This document shows, one piece after another, positions 1 to 6,029 of a DNA stretch of 6,029 nt. Both the position numbers and the translations under genes were made by a program. Numbering within the stretch: the first letter of the stretch is position 1; each line of letters opens with the position of its first letter. The notes below the pieces were generated by a model, which worked only from the letters and a program-made list of their open reading frames with translations, did not search any database and was not told the DNA's origin. Source of the stretch: Bacteroidota bacterium (GTDB taxonomy: Bacteria; Bacteroidota; Bacteroidia; Flavobacteriales_D; JABDKJ01); the NCBI GenBank assembly GCA_027621335.1, contig JAQCAN010000160.1:1-6029 (forward strand), given 5' to 3'.

Positions 1-194
1 TCAAGCGATGGGACTACTTGATCAATGCAGGTGGTGGCTTTGATTTCTTCCTCCCTTATTTCAAATTCGGAATCGAATTCAAGATGGCTTACGGTCTGAA
101 TAATCTCCTCATCCAAGATGGAACATCTTTTTCCACACCAATAGAAAGCTTGAAGTCTAGAAACTTTGTCCTCTCATTCACCTTCGAAGGGTAG
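1..194 (+). CDS. porT: PorT family protein, T9SS component (3' end only)
   Basis: This is the C-terminal 63 residues of a gene that begins left of the window; the reading frame starts at base 3 and ends at a TAG at 192-194. The visible residues include a Gly-rich strand (NAGGGFDFFLPYFKFGIEFK), then AYGLNNLL, and a last strand ending SRNFVLSFTFEG. Alternating aromatic and polar residues and the aromatic-rich terminal strand are what an outer-membrane-type beta-barrel end looks like. The pattern matches the end of PorT/SprT proteins, which are needed for type IX secretion and gliding in Bacteroidota. The next gene starts 3 nt after the stop and encodes a protein with a T9SS sorting domain, which fits. 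The identification rests on a short fragment, so another PorT-family outer-membrane beta-barrel protein is possible. Confidence 0.82.
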   Translation, partial: KRWDYLINAGGGFDFFLPYFKFGIEFKMAYGLNNLLIQDGTSFSTPIESLKSRNFVLSFTFEG

Positions 195-197
195 AGC

Positions 198-1451
198 ATG
201 ATCAGATTCTACATCCTGATTTTTTATTTGGTTCTCAGTACTTTCCTTATTGGTCAGGGCCAGATCAGACACATGCAGTATAATCTCACGCTTTATGGTA
301 ACCCATTTGGCTGTGATGAATCGACCAATAACACCACCGAGAAGGATGTTGCGCTTAGTCAGATCATTGCCTATGCTCAGCCGAATATTCTCTGTGTCAA
401 TGAGTTGAGGGATCAGAACATCTGGGCCAATCGCATCTTGAACAATGTTCTCAATGCGGAAGGGAATCTTTGGAGCCGGGCCGATTTGAGTGCCCAATTC
501 ACCAACTCGTCCATTGTGAACGGATTCTTCTATAGAGAGGACCTCTTCAGTCTGCATGATCAGGATGTCGTCAGTCAGTCCTTATCCGGTGATGCGCTCA
601 TACGGCCTATCGATCTGTATACACTCTTTTTCGACACGCCTGAGCTTCTTTCAGGTGATACGCTTTTCTTCACCTGCATAGTGGCCCACCTTTCTGCTGG
701 AGATGAGGTGGAACGAAGTGCCCAGACTGCTGCATTGATGGCACGTTTGGACGAACTCGGTGCAGGGAATTACATCTTCTCAGGCGACCTGAATATAGAC
801 TCGGCCTTGGAAGAGGCCTTTCAGAATCTGGTTTCGCCTCAGAATGAGGACATCGCACTCATCGATCCGGTCCCCCTTCCCAACCAGTGGAATAACAATC
901 CCGCGGTGGCTCAATACCATACCCAATCCACCCGATTCAGTGATACTAATTCAGGCTGTTTCTCTGGTGGTGGATTGGATGACCGCTTTGACATCACGTT
1001 GATCAGCCCATCCATCCAAGAGGGCACTGCTGGGCTCCAGTATATCGCTGGGAGTTATGAGGTACTGGGACAGAATGGCAACGATTACAATCAAGAATTG
1101 CAGGTTTTCATGAATGGCGTGGTGCCGGATGGGATCGCCCTGGCACTTTATGAGATGAGCGACCACTTGCCGGTGCTCACTGAATACAGCAGTGATATTC
1201 TCTCTGGTCTGGTTACCTCGAACACATTGCCTTTTGATGTCTTTATTGATCAAGATGGGAGGATTCAGATTTCCCTTCATAACTCGGGGCCTTACGAAGT
1301 TCAGATCCTAGACCTTTCTGGTCGCCAGATACTGTTGGAAGCTTTCAATGGCATTGCGTTTCAGACGTCAATTGGGCCTTTGAGTTCAGGACTCTATGTG
1401 ATGCGAGTCACTGGAAATGGTCAGCAAGCGGTCAAGAAACTGATGCGATGA
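198..1451 (+). CDS. Secreted EEP-fold nuclease/phosphatase-like protein with T9SS type A sorting domain
   Basis: A 417-residue exported protein. Residues 1 to about 21 form a signal peptide (Arg3, then a hydrophobic run ending LIGQGQ). Residues 25-330 carry the motifs of the endonuclease/exonuclease/phosphatase (DNase I-like) fold in order: MQYNL with Asn29, CVNEL with metal-binding Glu69, AHLSAG with His164, GDLN with Asp197 and Asn199, DDRFD at 261-265, and SDHLPV with Asp322 and His323. All expected catalytic positions are present, so it is probably active. The family hydrolyses phosphodiester or phosphomonoester bonds; the substrate cannot be read from sequence, but extracellular DNA or RNA is a reasonable guess. 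Residues 345-417 form a beta-rich T9SS sorting domain (VQILDLSGRQI, LSSGLYVMRV, ending KKLMR), which predicts outer-membrane passage and then cell-surface attachment or release. It starts 3 nt after porT and is probably co-transcribed with it. The ATG at 198 is chosen because it gives a proper signal peptide. Confidence 0.9.
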   Translation: MIRFYILIFYLVLSTFLIGQGQIRHMQYNLTLYGNPFGCDESTNNTTEKDVALSQIIAYAQPNILCVNELRDQNIWANRILNNVLNAEGNLWSRADLSAQFTNSSIVNGFFYREDLFSLHDQDVVSQSLSGDALIRPIDLYTLFFDTPELLSGDTLFFTCIVAHLSAGDEVERSAQTAALMARLDELGAGNYIFSGDLNIDSALEEAFQNLVSPQNEDIALIDPVPLPNQWNNNPAVAQYHTQSTRFSDTNSGCFSGGGLDDRFDITLISPSIQEGTAGLQYIAGSYEVLGQNGNDYNQELQVFMNGVVPDGIALALYEMSDHLPVLTEYSSDILSGLVTSNTLPFDVFIDQDGRIQISLHNSGPYEVQILDLSGRQILLEAFNGIAFQTSIGPLSSGLYVMRVTGNGQQAVKKLMR

Positions 1452-1452
1452 T

Positions 1453-1477
1453 GGGACACTTCAGAATCTGAAGTCCC
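1453..1477. terminator. Hairpin between convergent genes
   Basis: GGGA (1453-1456) and CTTCAG (1459-1464) pair with CTGAAG (1468-1473) and TCCC (1474-1477), giving 10 base pairs with a 2-nt bulge (CA) and an AAT loop. It lies just after the nuclease stop and covers the last codons and stop of the convergent threonine aldolase gene. There is no T-run on either side, so it is not a classic intrinsic terminator. It could still act as a 3'-end structure for both transcripts. Confidence 0.35.
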
Positions 1478-2480
1478 GACAGATCTTCACTACCTTTTCG
1501 ACATCTTCATCGCTCACGTCCAGATGTAAGACGAAGCGAATGGACCGAGGTCCGGTGGCAAAAGCCAAAATATCATGCTCCTTTAAATGTGCTATCAAGT
1601 CATCCGCTTTCTTTCCTTTCGCCACATCGAAGACGATGATGTTGGTCTCAACGGGCATCACCTCCTCAATGTCAGGATTCTCATCAAGGACTTCGGAGAT
1701 CTGCTTGGCTCGTTCATGATCGACTTTCAGACGATCCACATGATGGTCCAAGGCATAGGATCCTGCAGCCGCCAACATACCAGCTTGACGCATCCCTCCA
1801 CCAAAGACCTTTCTGATGCGCCTGGCTTCCTTTATGAATTCCTTTGTACCTAACAATACTGAACCTATAGGAGCACCGAGGCTCTTGCTAAGACAAATGG
1901 AAATAGAGTCAAACGATGAGGCATAGTCTTTTTTGTCCGTATTATCTACAATCAAGCGGTTATAGAGGCGAGCCCCATCCAAGTGCAAGGAGAGTCCATT
2001 CTTCACACAGACGGCAGCTACGTCCTTGATGTCCTTCAATGGCCAAATGGCTCCCCCACCTTTATTGGAGGTATCCTCTATGACCACGAGTCTCGAAACG
2101 GGATAGTGGATGTTCTCAGCTAGTATGGCCGACTCTACATCGGAGGCCTTGAACAGTCCGCGTTCTCCGGGGAGGAGTTTGGCCGTTGCACCGCTATGTC
2201 GTGCCATTCCTCCTCCTTCGTAATGATAGACATGGGCAGCCCAGCTGCATATGACTTGATCACCAGGTTGGGTGTGCACCTTTATGGCAATCTGGTTGGC
2301 CATGGTCCCTGAGGCACAGAACAGGCCAGCTTCCTTTCCGAAGTCCTTTGCCAATCTTGATTGAAGGGCATTGATACTGGGGTCCTCCATGAAGACATCA
2401 TCACCCAGCTGAGCATTTGCCATCGCTCTCTTCATGCCTTCAGTGGGTCTTGTAACGGTATCGCTGCGTAGGTCTATCAT
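1461..2480 (-). CDS. ltaE: Low-specificity L-threonine aldolase (PLP-dependent)
   Basis: A cytoplasmic fold-type I PLP enzyme that cleaves L-threonine or L-allo-threonine to glycine and acetaldehyde. With the start at 2480 the protein has 339 residues, the usual family length, and opens with the family's N-terminal signature MIDLRSDTVTRP. Visible motifs: SGTMAN (57-62, phosphate binding), His83 (ring stacking on PLP), His125 in NIHYP, LDGAR (167-171, Asp168 and Arg171), the PLP lysine Lys199 in CLSKSLGAPIGS, GGGMRQAG (227-234), and Arg315 in the substrate carboxylate region (RFVLHLD). Numbering agrees closely with E. coli LtaE. The frame stays open to 2582, but the 34 extra residues do not resemble the family and are left out. 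At 136-143 it reads DTSNKGGG where E. coli has NTHNGK, so one His is Ser here. It is convergent with the upstream nuclease gene and divergent from the lipoprotein gene; no clear promoter is visible. Confidence 0.93.
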   Translation of the reverse strand: MIDLRSDTVTRPTEGMKRAMANAQLGDDVFMEDPSINALQSRLAKDFGKEAGLFCASGTMANQIAIKVHTQPGDQVICSWAAHVYHYEGGGMARHSGATAKLLPGERGLFKASDVESAILAENIHYPVSRLVVIEDTSNKGGGAIWPLKDIKDVAAVCVKNGLSLHLDGARLYNRLIVDNTDKKDYASSFDSISICLSKSLGAPIGSVLLGTKEFIKEARRIRKVFGGGMRQAGMLAAAGSYALDHHVDRLKVDHERAKQISEVLDENPDIEEVMPVETNIIVFDVAKGKKADDLIAHLKEHDILAFATGPRSIRFVLHLDVSDEDVEKVVKICRDFRF

Positions 2481-2617
2481 GGATATTGAGCTCGATTGGG
2501 CCAAAGATGGTATTTGTAGCTCAAAAGAGTGAAATATTTGTTGGAGGCTCTGTATCAATGAGAGTAGCCATTGATAGCCCAATCTATCCAGCGCATCCTG
2601 TCCTAATCTTATTTCTA

Positions 2618-2648
2618 TTGTATTAGACAGTATATAGACCTACATTAC
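2618..2648 (+). promoter_or_regulatory. Possible Bacteroidota-type promoter of the lipoprotein gene
   Basis: TTG at 2618-2620 and TACATTAC at 2641-2648 are 20 nt apart. They resemble the Bacteroidota pattern TTG - about 19 nt - TAnnTTTG, with two mismatches in the second element. Initiation near 2655 would leave a leader of roughly 35-50 nt before the lipoprotein gene. The match is weak. The rest of the divergent intergenic stretch 2481-2703 shows no gene, RNA structure or repeat that I can support. Confidence 0.25.
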
Positions 2649-2703
2649 AAAGGCAGGCAATTCTGTTTGCGTTAAACAACCAACTAAGATAAAAAAGTCA
2701 ATT

Positions 2704-3333
2704 ATGATGTTTTCGGTGGTCTTCCTTATAGTAGGATGTGCCAAGGAAAGTTTTGATTCAAAAGAATCAGAGACAATCCTTAAGTCACAAAAGACCGTTC
2801 CGATGTATGTTCTTCAGAATACAGATGGAGAGTTGAGTTACGAATTGCAGGATGTAGTGTTGACTGCACCTGACAAACCTAGCGCCAATAGCCAAGAGAA
2901 ATTGGCATTCATAAATCACGCTCATGGTGTGTTTACGGGATTTAGAGGCATCTCCTTTCAATTCAAATCGACCAATTACACGAACGGAACCGGTGGAGGA
3001 GGAATATTTATTCAGCAACTTCCATTCGGTGAGGCTAACATGATCATGGAGACCGAGTGTCTTTTTGTAGAAGGCAATGAAGCCGTCTATGCTGGCACCT
3101 TTGTGGATGGGGTCAATCCTTTCCCAGGAAGTCCAACTCCTTTCGATCTTGGAAATACTGTATACTTCAAAGTTCGGGACAATGGACCAGGCCAGGTGGA
3201 CCAATACTATAGTAGCTTTTTTGCAATCAGTAACGGTACATTGGATTGTGATGAGATAAATTTTCTTGGGTTTGGAACTACTCTTTCTGACATATCAGGT
3301 GCTGAGGATCAGATCAAGGTGAAGACCTTCTGA
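2704..3333 (+). CDS. Putative lipoprotein, beta-rich, function unknown
   Basis: A 209-residue protein from the first ATG (2704). It starts with a short hydrophobic stretch ending in a lipobox, LIVGC, with Cys12 as the probable lipidated residue, followed by a Ser/Lys/Glu-rich linker (13-32). No positive charge precedes the hydrophobic stretch, which is unusual; five codons upstream the frame reads ATA-AAA-AAG-TCA-ATT, so an initiation at 2689 would give the normal KKSI n-region. The mature part is rich in Gly, Asn, Phe and beta-type alternation. CLFVEGNEAVYAG (119-131) and VYFKVRDNGPG (153-163) resemble a repeat pattern seen in secreted beta-sandwich domains (the post-COAP-1 type), a tentative resemblance only. 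Cys119 and Cys182 could form a disulfide. No catalytic motif is visible. It is a monocistronic unit, flanked by a divergent gene and a strong terminator. Export to the outer or inner membrane is inferred; the molecular role is unknown. Confidence 0.72.
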   Translation: MMFSVVFLIVGCAKESFDSKESETILKSQKTVPMYVLQNTDGELSYELQDVVLTAPDKPSANSQEKLAFINHAHGVFTGFRGISFQFKSTNYTNGTGGGGIFIQQLPFGEANMIMETECLFVEGNEAVYAGTFVDGVNPFPGSPTPFDLGNTVYFKVRDNGPGQVDQYYSSFFAISNGTLDCDEINFLGFGTTLSDISGAEDQIKVKTF

Positions 3334-3347
3334 TTAAAAAATATTTT

Positions 3348-3380
3348 GAAGAACCCGCACTGAGAAGTGCGGGTTCTTTT
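3348..3380 (+). terminator. Rho-independent terminator after the lipoprotein gene
   Basis: GAACCCGCACT (3351-3361) pairs perfectly with AGTGCGGGTTC (3366-3376) around a GAGA loop, a GNRA-type tetraloop. Two flanking A-T pairs (3349-3350 with 3377-3378) and a G-T pair extend the stem into a T-run at 3377-3380. It begins 14 nt after the lipoprotein stop. On the opposite strand the hairpin is followed by a T-rich stretch (complement of 3335-3347), so it may also end the minus-strand operon that stops at 3409. Confidence 0.92.
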
Positions 3381-3400
3381 GTCATCAGAGGTTTGATGTC

Positions 3401-3415
3401 ATCTCATCTCATCTC
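3401..3415. repeat. Three tandem ATCTC units over the methyltransferase stop codon
   Basis: ATCTC occurs three times in direct succession. The minus-strand methyltransferase stop (complement of 3409-3411) lies inside the array. A one-unit gain or loss would alter only the stop or the last residues. Probably a chance low-complexity patch. Confidence 0.6.
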
Positions 3416-4053
3416 TTCCTCACTAGCATCAGGCCATCTCTGAGGGGCAGCAGAACATGCTCCATCTCATCATCCTCCTTGATGATATTCGTAAGCCCAA
3501 CTATGGCTTCAGTCTGGGTATCTCCTTCAGACACAGGAGAGAGCACCTTGCCCTCCCATAGCATGTTGTCGATCAAGAGCAATCCTCCAGAGGCCAAGAG
3601 AGTTTTTAGGTTGGGGTAGTAGGTCAGATAATTCTCCTTATCCGCATCTAGATAGATGAGGTCGAAAGATCCTTTCAGCTCGGGGAGGATATCCATAGCT
3701 AGCCCATAGATGACCTGTATACGTTTTCCTGGATCCGAGACGTGAAGATGCCTTTGATGGAAAGGCTCGAGTTCGTCATTCTTTTCCAAGGAGATGAATT
3801 CTCCTCCTTCTCTTAGACCTTCTGCCAGACATAGGGCCGAATAGCCGGAATAGGTGCCAAGTTCCAATATCCTATCGGGCTTGACGAGTTTGCTGATCAT
3901 GCTCAAGAATCGCCCTTGAAGCCAGCCCGAGTTCATTCTAGGATGGATGAGTTTCTGATGAGTTGCTCTACGGAGAGCTATCAGATAGTCTGGTTCAGGA
4001 GAACATTGACGCTCACTATAGTCCTGGTGCTCGTCATACGTGCCATGATCCAT
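3409..4053 (-). CDS. SAM-dependent O-methyltransferase, family 3 (caffeoyl-CoA/catechol OMT type)
   Basis: A 214-residue cytoplasmic class I methyltransferase, of normal length for the bacterial family 3 (COG4122-type) enzymes. The N-terminal helices hold the family pattern PEPDYL...THQKLIHPRMNSGWLQGRFL (19-50). The SAM-binding glycine loop is ILELGTYSGYSALCLAEGL (62-80), and the acidic end of strand 2 is Glu90. The divalent-metal ligands expected from plant caffeoyl-CoA OMT are all present at the right spacing: Asp136 in YLDADKENY, and Asp162 and Asn163 in LLIDNMLWEGKV. The C-terminal strand is RDGLMLVRKR. It should transfer a methyl group from SAM to one hydroxyl of a vicinal diol, such as a catechol, but the natural substrate in such bacteria is not established. 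The start at 4053 is 3 nt after the M16 peptidase stop, which suggests translational coupling as the last gene of the operon. Confidence 0.92.
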   Translation of the reverse strand: MDHGTYDEHQDYSERQCSPEPDYLIALRRATHQKLIHPRMNSGWLQGRFLSMISKLVKPDRILELGTYSGYSALCLAEGLREGGEFISLEKNDELEPFHQRHLHVSDPGKRIQVIYGLAMDILPELKGSFDLIYLDADKENYLTYYPNLKTLLASGGLLLIDNMLWEGKVLSPVSEGDTQTEAIVGLTNIIKEDDEMEHVLLPLRDGLMLVRKR

Positions 4054-4056
4054 GAT

Positions 4057-5292
4057 TCAAAGATAGGTGAGGGAAGATAGCTGATTGGGCGCCCAGGTCT
4101 CATTGGCGACTTCCAGTAGATCATCAGCTGTGATCGCATCAATCTTCTTCAGAACGTCCTCCAGCTCTTCGATGCGATCATAAAGCAGAATGCTCTTCGC
4201 CATGCCTAACATGATGTTCGCTCCTCCATCATTGCTCAACGCAATGTGACCCTTGATCTGTTCTTTGGCATTATGAAGCTGACGTGTCCCGAGACGCACG
4301 TCCATAAGCTTTTTCATTTCTTTTCGGATCAAGGACTCACCGCGCTTCAGTTGCCCCTTATCTGTCCCCATGTACACTTGGAATAGACCTGTATCCGAAT
4401 AGGCCTGATAATGAGACTCCAGATTATAAGCGATGCCATAGCGCTCTCTGATGTTCAGATTCAGGAGGCTATTCATCGCAGGACCTCCCAGAAGGTTATT
4501 CAATACGATGAAGGCCAACTTTCGATCATCGTTGGCATGGTAAGCCCTGCAGCCGAGAATATAGTGTGCTTGGTTGGACCCCTTGTCCTTGATCACATTC
4601 TGCACCTTGGAAGGAGGAACATGGCTGCGCATGGCCTTCTCCGTTTGGGAACTGTAATGGCTCAAATGCTTCTCACAAAGCCTTTTCAAGGTCTTTCCGG
4701 ATATATTCCCATGAAAGGCGAAGACCATGAACTCAGGATGGTATCTGCGGCCCATATAGCGAAGGATGTCTTCTCTTTTGAAAGAGCGAACTGTTTCTTC
4801 CGTTCCTAATATGGAGTCCCCTAGCGGATGGCCTTGGAAGACCAATTCATCAAAGGCATCGAAGATGACTTCAGACGGATTATCCTCATAGGAATGGATC
4901 TCATCGATGATGACCTCTTTCTCTTTCTCAATCTCTTTGATAGGGAATGTTGAGGCAAAGGCAATGTCTGCAATGAGTTCTATAGCGCGCTCCGCATGTT
5001 CCATCAAGAACGAGGCGTGGATGGCTGTATCCTCTTTTCCCGTATAGGCATTGATCTCACCACCTACCGTATCGATGCGATTCAGAATATGGAAGGTCTT
5101 TCTTTTTTTGGTGCCTTTGAAGAGAGAGTGTTCAATGAAATGAGCAAGTCCCATCTCACCTTCTGCCTCATCCCTGGAGCCTGCTTCGATCATCAGACCA
5201 CAATGGCAGATCGCGGAATCAGGACGAGTAAGGTGTACGACCCTTATTCCATTAGGTAGGGTGAAAAAATCGATATCTGGACTTATGCCCAA
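4057..5292 (-). CDS. M16 family zinc metallopeptidase (pitrilysin/insulinase type, subfamily B-like)
   Basis: A 411-residue single-unit M16 peptidase, the length typical of the roughly 45-kDa processing-peptidase-like forms. The inverted zinc motif HFIEH (His51, Glu54, His55) is intact, with Glu54 as catalytic base. The third zinc ligand is Glu131 in VIIDEIHSYEDNP, about 76 residues further on, with Glu124 as the other conserved acid. The second half (about 225-411) has LGGPAMNSLLNLNIRERYGIAY in pieces at 268-289, with the conserved Arg282 and Tyr289 pair that binds substrate in active M16 enzymes. Both halves are therefore on one chain and it should be active, perhaps as a dimer. No signal peptide is seen, so it is probably cytoplasmic. 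It would cut oligopeptides or partly unfolded proteins; the substrate is unknown. No ATG is available near the N terminus; TTG at 5292 is the only plausible start before an in-frame stop at 5311-5313. It sits between the SRPBCC gene (24-nt gap) and the methyltransferase (3-nt gap). Confidence 0.93.
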   Translation of the reverse strand: MGISPDIDFFTLPNGIRVVHLTRPDSAICHCGLMIEAGSRDEAEGEMGLAHFIEHSLFKGTKKRKTFHILNRIDTVGGEINAYTGKEDTAIHASFLMEHAERAIELIADIAFASTFPIKEIEKEKEVIIDEIHSYEDNPSEVIFDAFDELVFQGHPLGDSILGTEETVRSFKREDILRYMGRRYHPEFMVFAFHGNISGKTLKRLCEKHLSHYSSQTEKAMRSHVPPSKVQNVIKDKGSNQAHYILGCRAYHANDDRKLAFIVLNNLLGGPAMNSLLNLNIRERYGIAYNLESHYQAYSDTGLFQVYMGTDKGQLKRGESLIRKEMKKLMDVRLGTRQLHNAKEQIKGHIALSNDGGANIMLGMAKSILLYDRIEELEDVLKKIDAITADDLLEVANETWAPNQLSSLTYL

Positions 5293-5300
5293 TTTCCTTA
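5293..5300 (-). promoter_or_regulatory. Ribosome binding site that supports the TTG start of the M16 gene
   Basis: Read on the minus strand this is TAAGGAAA immediately before TTG. The AAGG core is a short Shine-Dalgarno-like element close to the start. It matters because the gene has no ATG near its N terminus and the upstream frame closes with TAG (complement of 5311-5313). Confidence 0.45.
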
Positions 5301-5316
5301 GTGACTTATGCTAGGC

Positions 5317-5715
5317 TTAAGAAAGGACGCTGTTCATGCGGTCAGCGATATGATCGAAAAGATTGGTCAATGGCTTCTCCACCATCATTTTCATCATAGG
5401 ATTCAGGTCGACATCCGCGATCTGATAGGCTTTTACTTCAGTCCCGTGAGATTCGATATGAATGTCCAGAGTGAACGAAAAGGGTGAATCCGTGGACTCT
5501 AGGACCAATCGATGTGGGGGATGCTCCTCTTTTTTCTTCAGACCTATGGTCGCCATCCCGCTTATTTTGAAGGAGCAGGAATCGCCATCGCTTTTGAAGT
5601 CGCTGATCCTGTCTTTTGGCAAGAGGAGTTGGAAATTATTCAGGTCTGAAGCGAAGGCATAGACCTCCTCTGCTGACTTCGTGATCATTACGGATTTACT
5701 CTCGATGCGTGTCAT
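5317..5715 (-). CDS. SRPBCC-fold (START/Bet v 1-like) small protein
   Basis: A 132-residue protein with the expected order of the SRPBCC fold: a first strand (MTRIESKSVMITKS), a short helix pair (AEEVYAFASDLNNFQLLLP, 15-33), a run of antiparallel strands (about 36-104, including CSFKISGMATIGLKK and FTLDIHIES), and a long C-terminal helix (107-131). The fold makes a deep pocket that usually holds a hydrophobic ligand; no ligand can be read from sequence. No signal peptide is present, so it is cytoplasmic. Its ATG overlaps the pyrE stop in an ATGA (5712-5715), a strong sign of translational coupling. A link to pyrimidine synthesis is suggested only by position. The alternative is a ligand-binding or stress-type protein with no relation to pyrE. 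Confidence 0.82.
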   Translation of the reverse strand: MTRIESKSVMITKSAEEVYAFASDLNNFQLLLPKDRISDFKSDGDSCSFKISGMATIGLKKKEEHPPHRLVLESTDSPFSFTLDIHIESHGTEVKAYQIADVDLNPMMKMMVEKPLTNLFDHIADRMNSVLS

Positions 5716-6029
5716 GTGCCTATGGTCTTAACGGTCCAAGTGCTGGGGCTTTCTCTCCAAGATTCAAGGGCTTTCATATCAGTCTCGCTTATCATACCTG
5801 ATTTCAAGGCCTGCTTGAGAAGGTGTTCGTAGTTACTTAGAGTATAGTAAGGAACCTTATGCTTCTCGAAGGCGTTTTCGGCTTCTTGGAATCCATAAGT
5901 GAAGATTGCCGCCAAGCCTTTGACCTCAGCTCCGGCCTCTCTCAGTGACTCCACAGCCGAGAGACTGGATCCTCCTGTGGAGATAAGGTCTTCTATGACT
6001 ACCACACTCTGACCAACTTCCAGATGGCC
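5712..6029 (-). CDS. pyrE: Orotate phosphoribosyltransferase (C-terminal half)
   Basis: The gene runs off the right edge; 105 residues are visible, roughly half of the usual 205-215. The enzyme joins orotate to PRPP to give orotidine 5'-monophosphate, the fifth step of de novo UMP synthesis. The PRPP-binding signature VVVIEDLISTGGSS (visible residues 9-22) is complete, followed by AVESLREAGAEVKGLAAIFTYGF (partial pattern), then LSNYEHLLKQAL and the C-terminal ESWRESPSTW, which are typical of the bacterial enzyme. The catalytic loop and the orotate-binding N-terminal half lie outside the window. The apparent start at 6005 (GTG) is internal, since the frame continues upstream as GHLEVGQS. The stop overlaps the SRPBCC start by 4 nt, so pyrE is probably the first visible gene of the minus-strand operon. 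Confidence 0.96.
   Translation of the reverse strand, partial: GHLEVGQSVVVIEDLISTGGSSLSAVESLREAGAEVKGLAAIFTYGFQEAENAFEKHKVPYYTLSNYEHLLKQALKSGMISETDMKALESWRESPSTWTVKTIGT

Noticed and set aside
174..557. Antisense open frame of 127 codons under the nuclease gene
   Set aside because: It lies opposite a well-supported gene, has no recognisable domain, and is best explained as a shadow frame. The same applies to open frames at 670-858, 951-1280, 1587-1853, 2785-3204, 4411-4809, 4996-5259 and 5462-5662.
2502..2509. Possible minus-strand promoter element CATCTTTG upstream of threonine aldolase
   Set aside because: One mismatch to TAnnTTTG, but no TTG element at a suitable distance. Too weak to list as a feature.
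2481..2582. In-frame 34-residue N-terminal extension of threonine aldolase
   Set aside because: The family N terminus MIDLRSDTVTRP begins exactly at the ATG at 2480. The extension is neither a signal peptide nor similar to known family members, and the enzyme is cytoplasmic.
1..6029. Search for a defence system, mobile element, CRISPR array, tRNA or other new multi-gene system
   Set aside because: All well-supported genes fit secretion, metabolism, proteolysis or surface functions. No transposase, integrase, terminal inverted repeats, spaced direct repeats or tRNA-like cloverleaf was seen.

Overview
The window looks like a chromosomal segment of a member of the Bacteroidota, most probably order Flavobacteriales. 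Three things point there. A PorT-type component of the type IX secretion system (T9SS) runs in from the left edge. The gene after it encodes a secreted nuclease-like protein with a typical T9SS C-terminal sorting domain. Most genes also lack strong Shine-Dalgarno sequences. This placement is inferred from gene content, not from a database match.

Layout. Plus strand, 1-1451: the 3' end of porT, then, after only 3 nt, an exported endonuclease/exonuclease/phosphatase-fold (EEP) protein. A convergent minus-strand gene for low-specificity L-threonine aldolase (1461-2480) ends 9 bp from it, with a hairpin spanning the junction. A 223-bp divergent intergenic region (2481-2703) leads into a plus-strand lipoprotein gene (2704-3333), which ends in a strong rho-independent terminator with a GAGA loop (about 3348-3380). 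From 3409 to the right edge, four minus-strand genes are packed as an apparent operon, read right to left: pyrE (C-terminal half only), a small SRPBCC-fold protein, an M16 zinc peptidase, and a family 3 O-methyltransferase. Junctions are a 4-bp ATGA overlap, a 24-bp gap and a 3-bp gap, so co-transcription and partial translational coupling are likely.

How the genes relate. PorT helps carry cargo across the outer membrane, and the next gene encodes a plausible cargo. The pyrE operon joins pyrimidine synthesis to proteins of unknown partnership; shared function beyond co-expression is not shown. Threonine aldolase is a stand-alone metabolic gene. The lipoprotein is the least characterised gene.

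I see no CRISPR array, insertion sequence, phage gene, tRNA or rRNA, and no evidence of a new multi-gene system. The most noteworthy points are the lipoprotein start, where an ATA sits exactly where an ATG would complete a normal lipoprotein signal peptide, and the porT-cargo adjacency.
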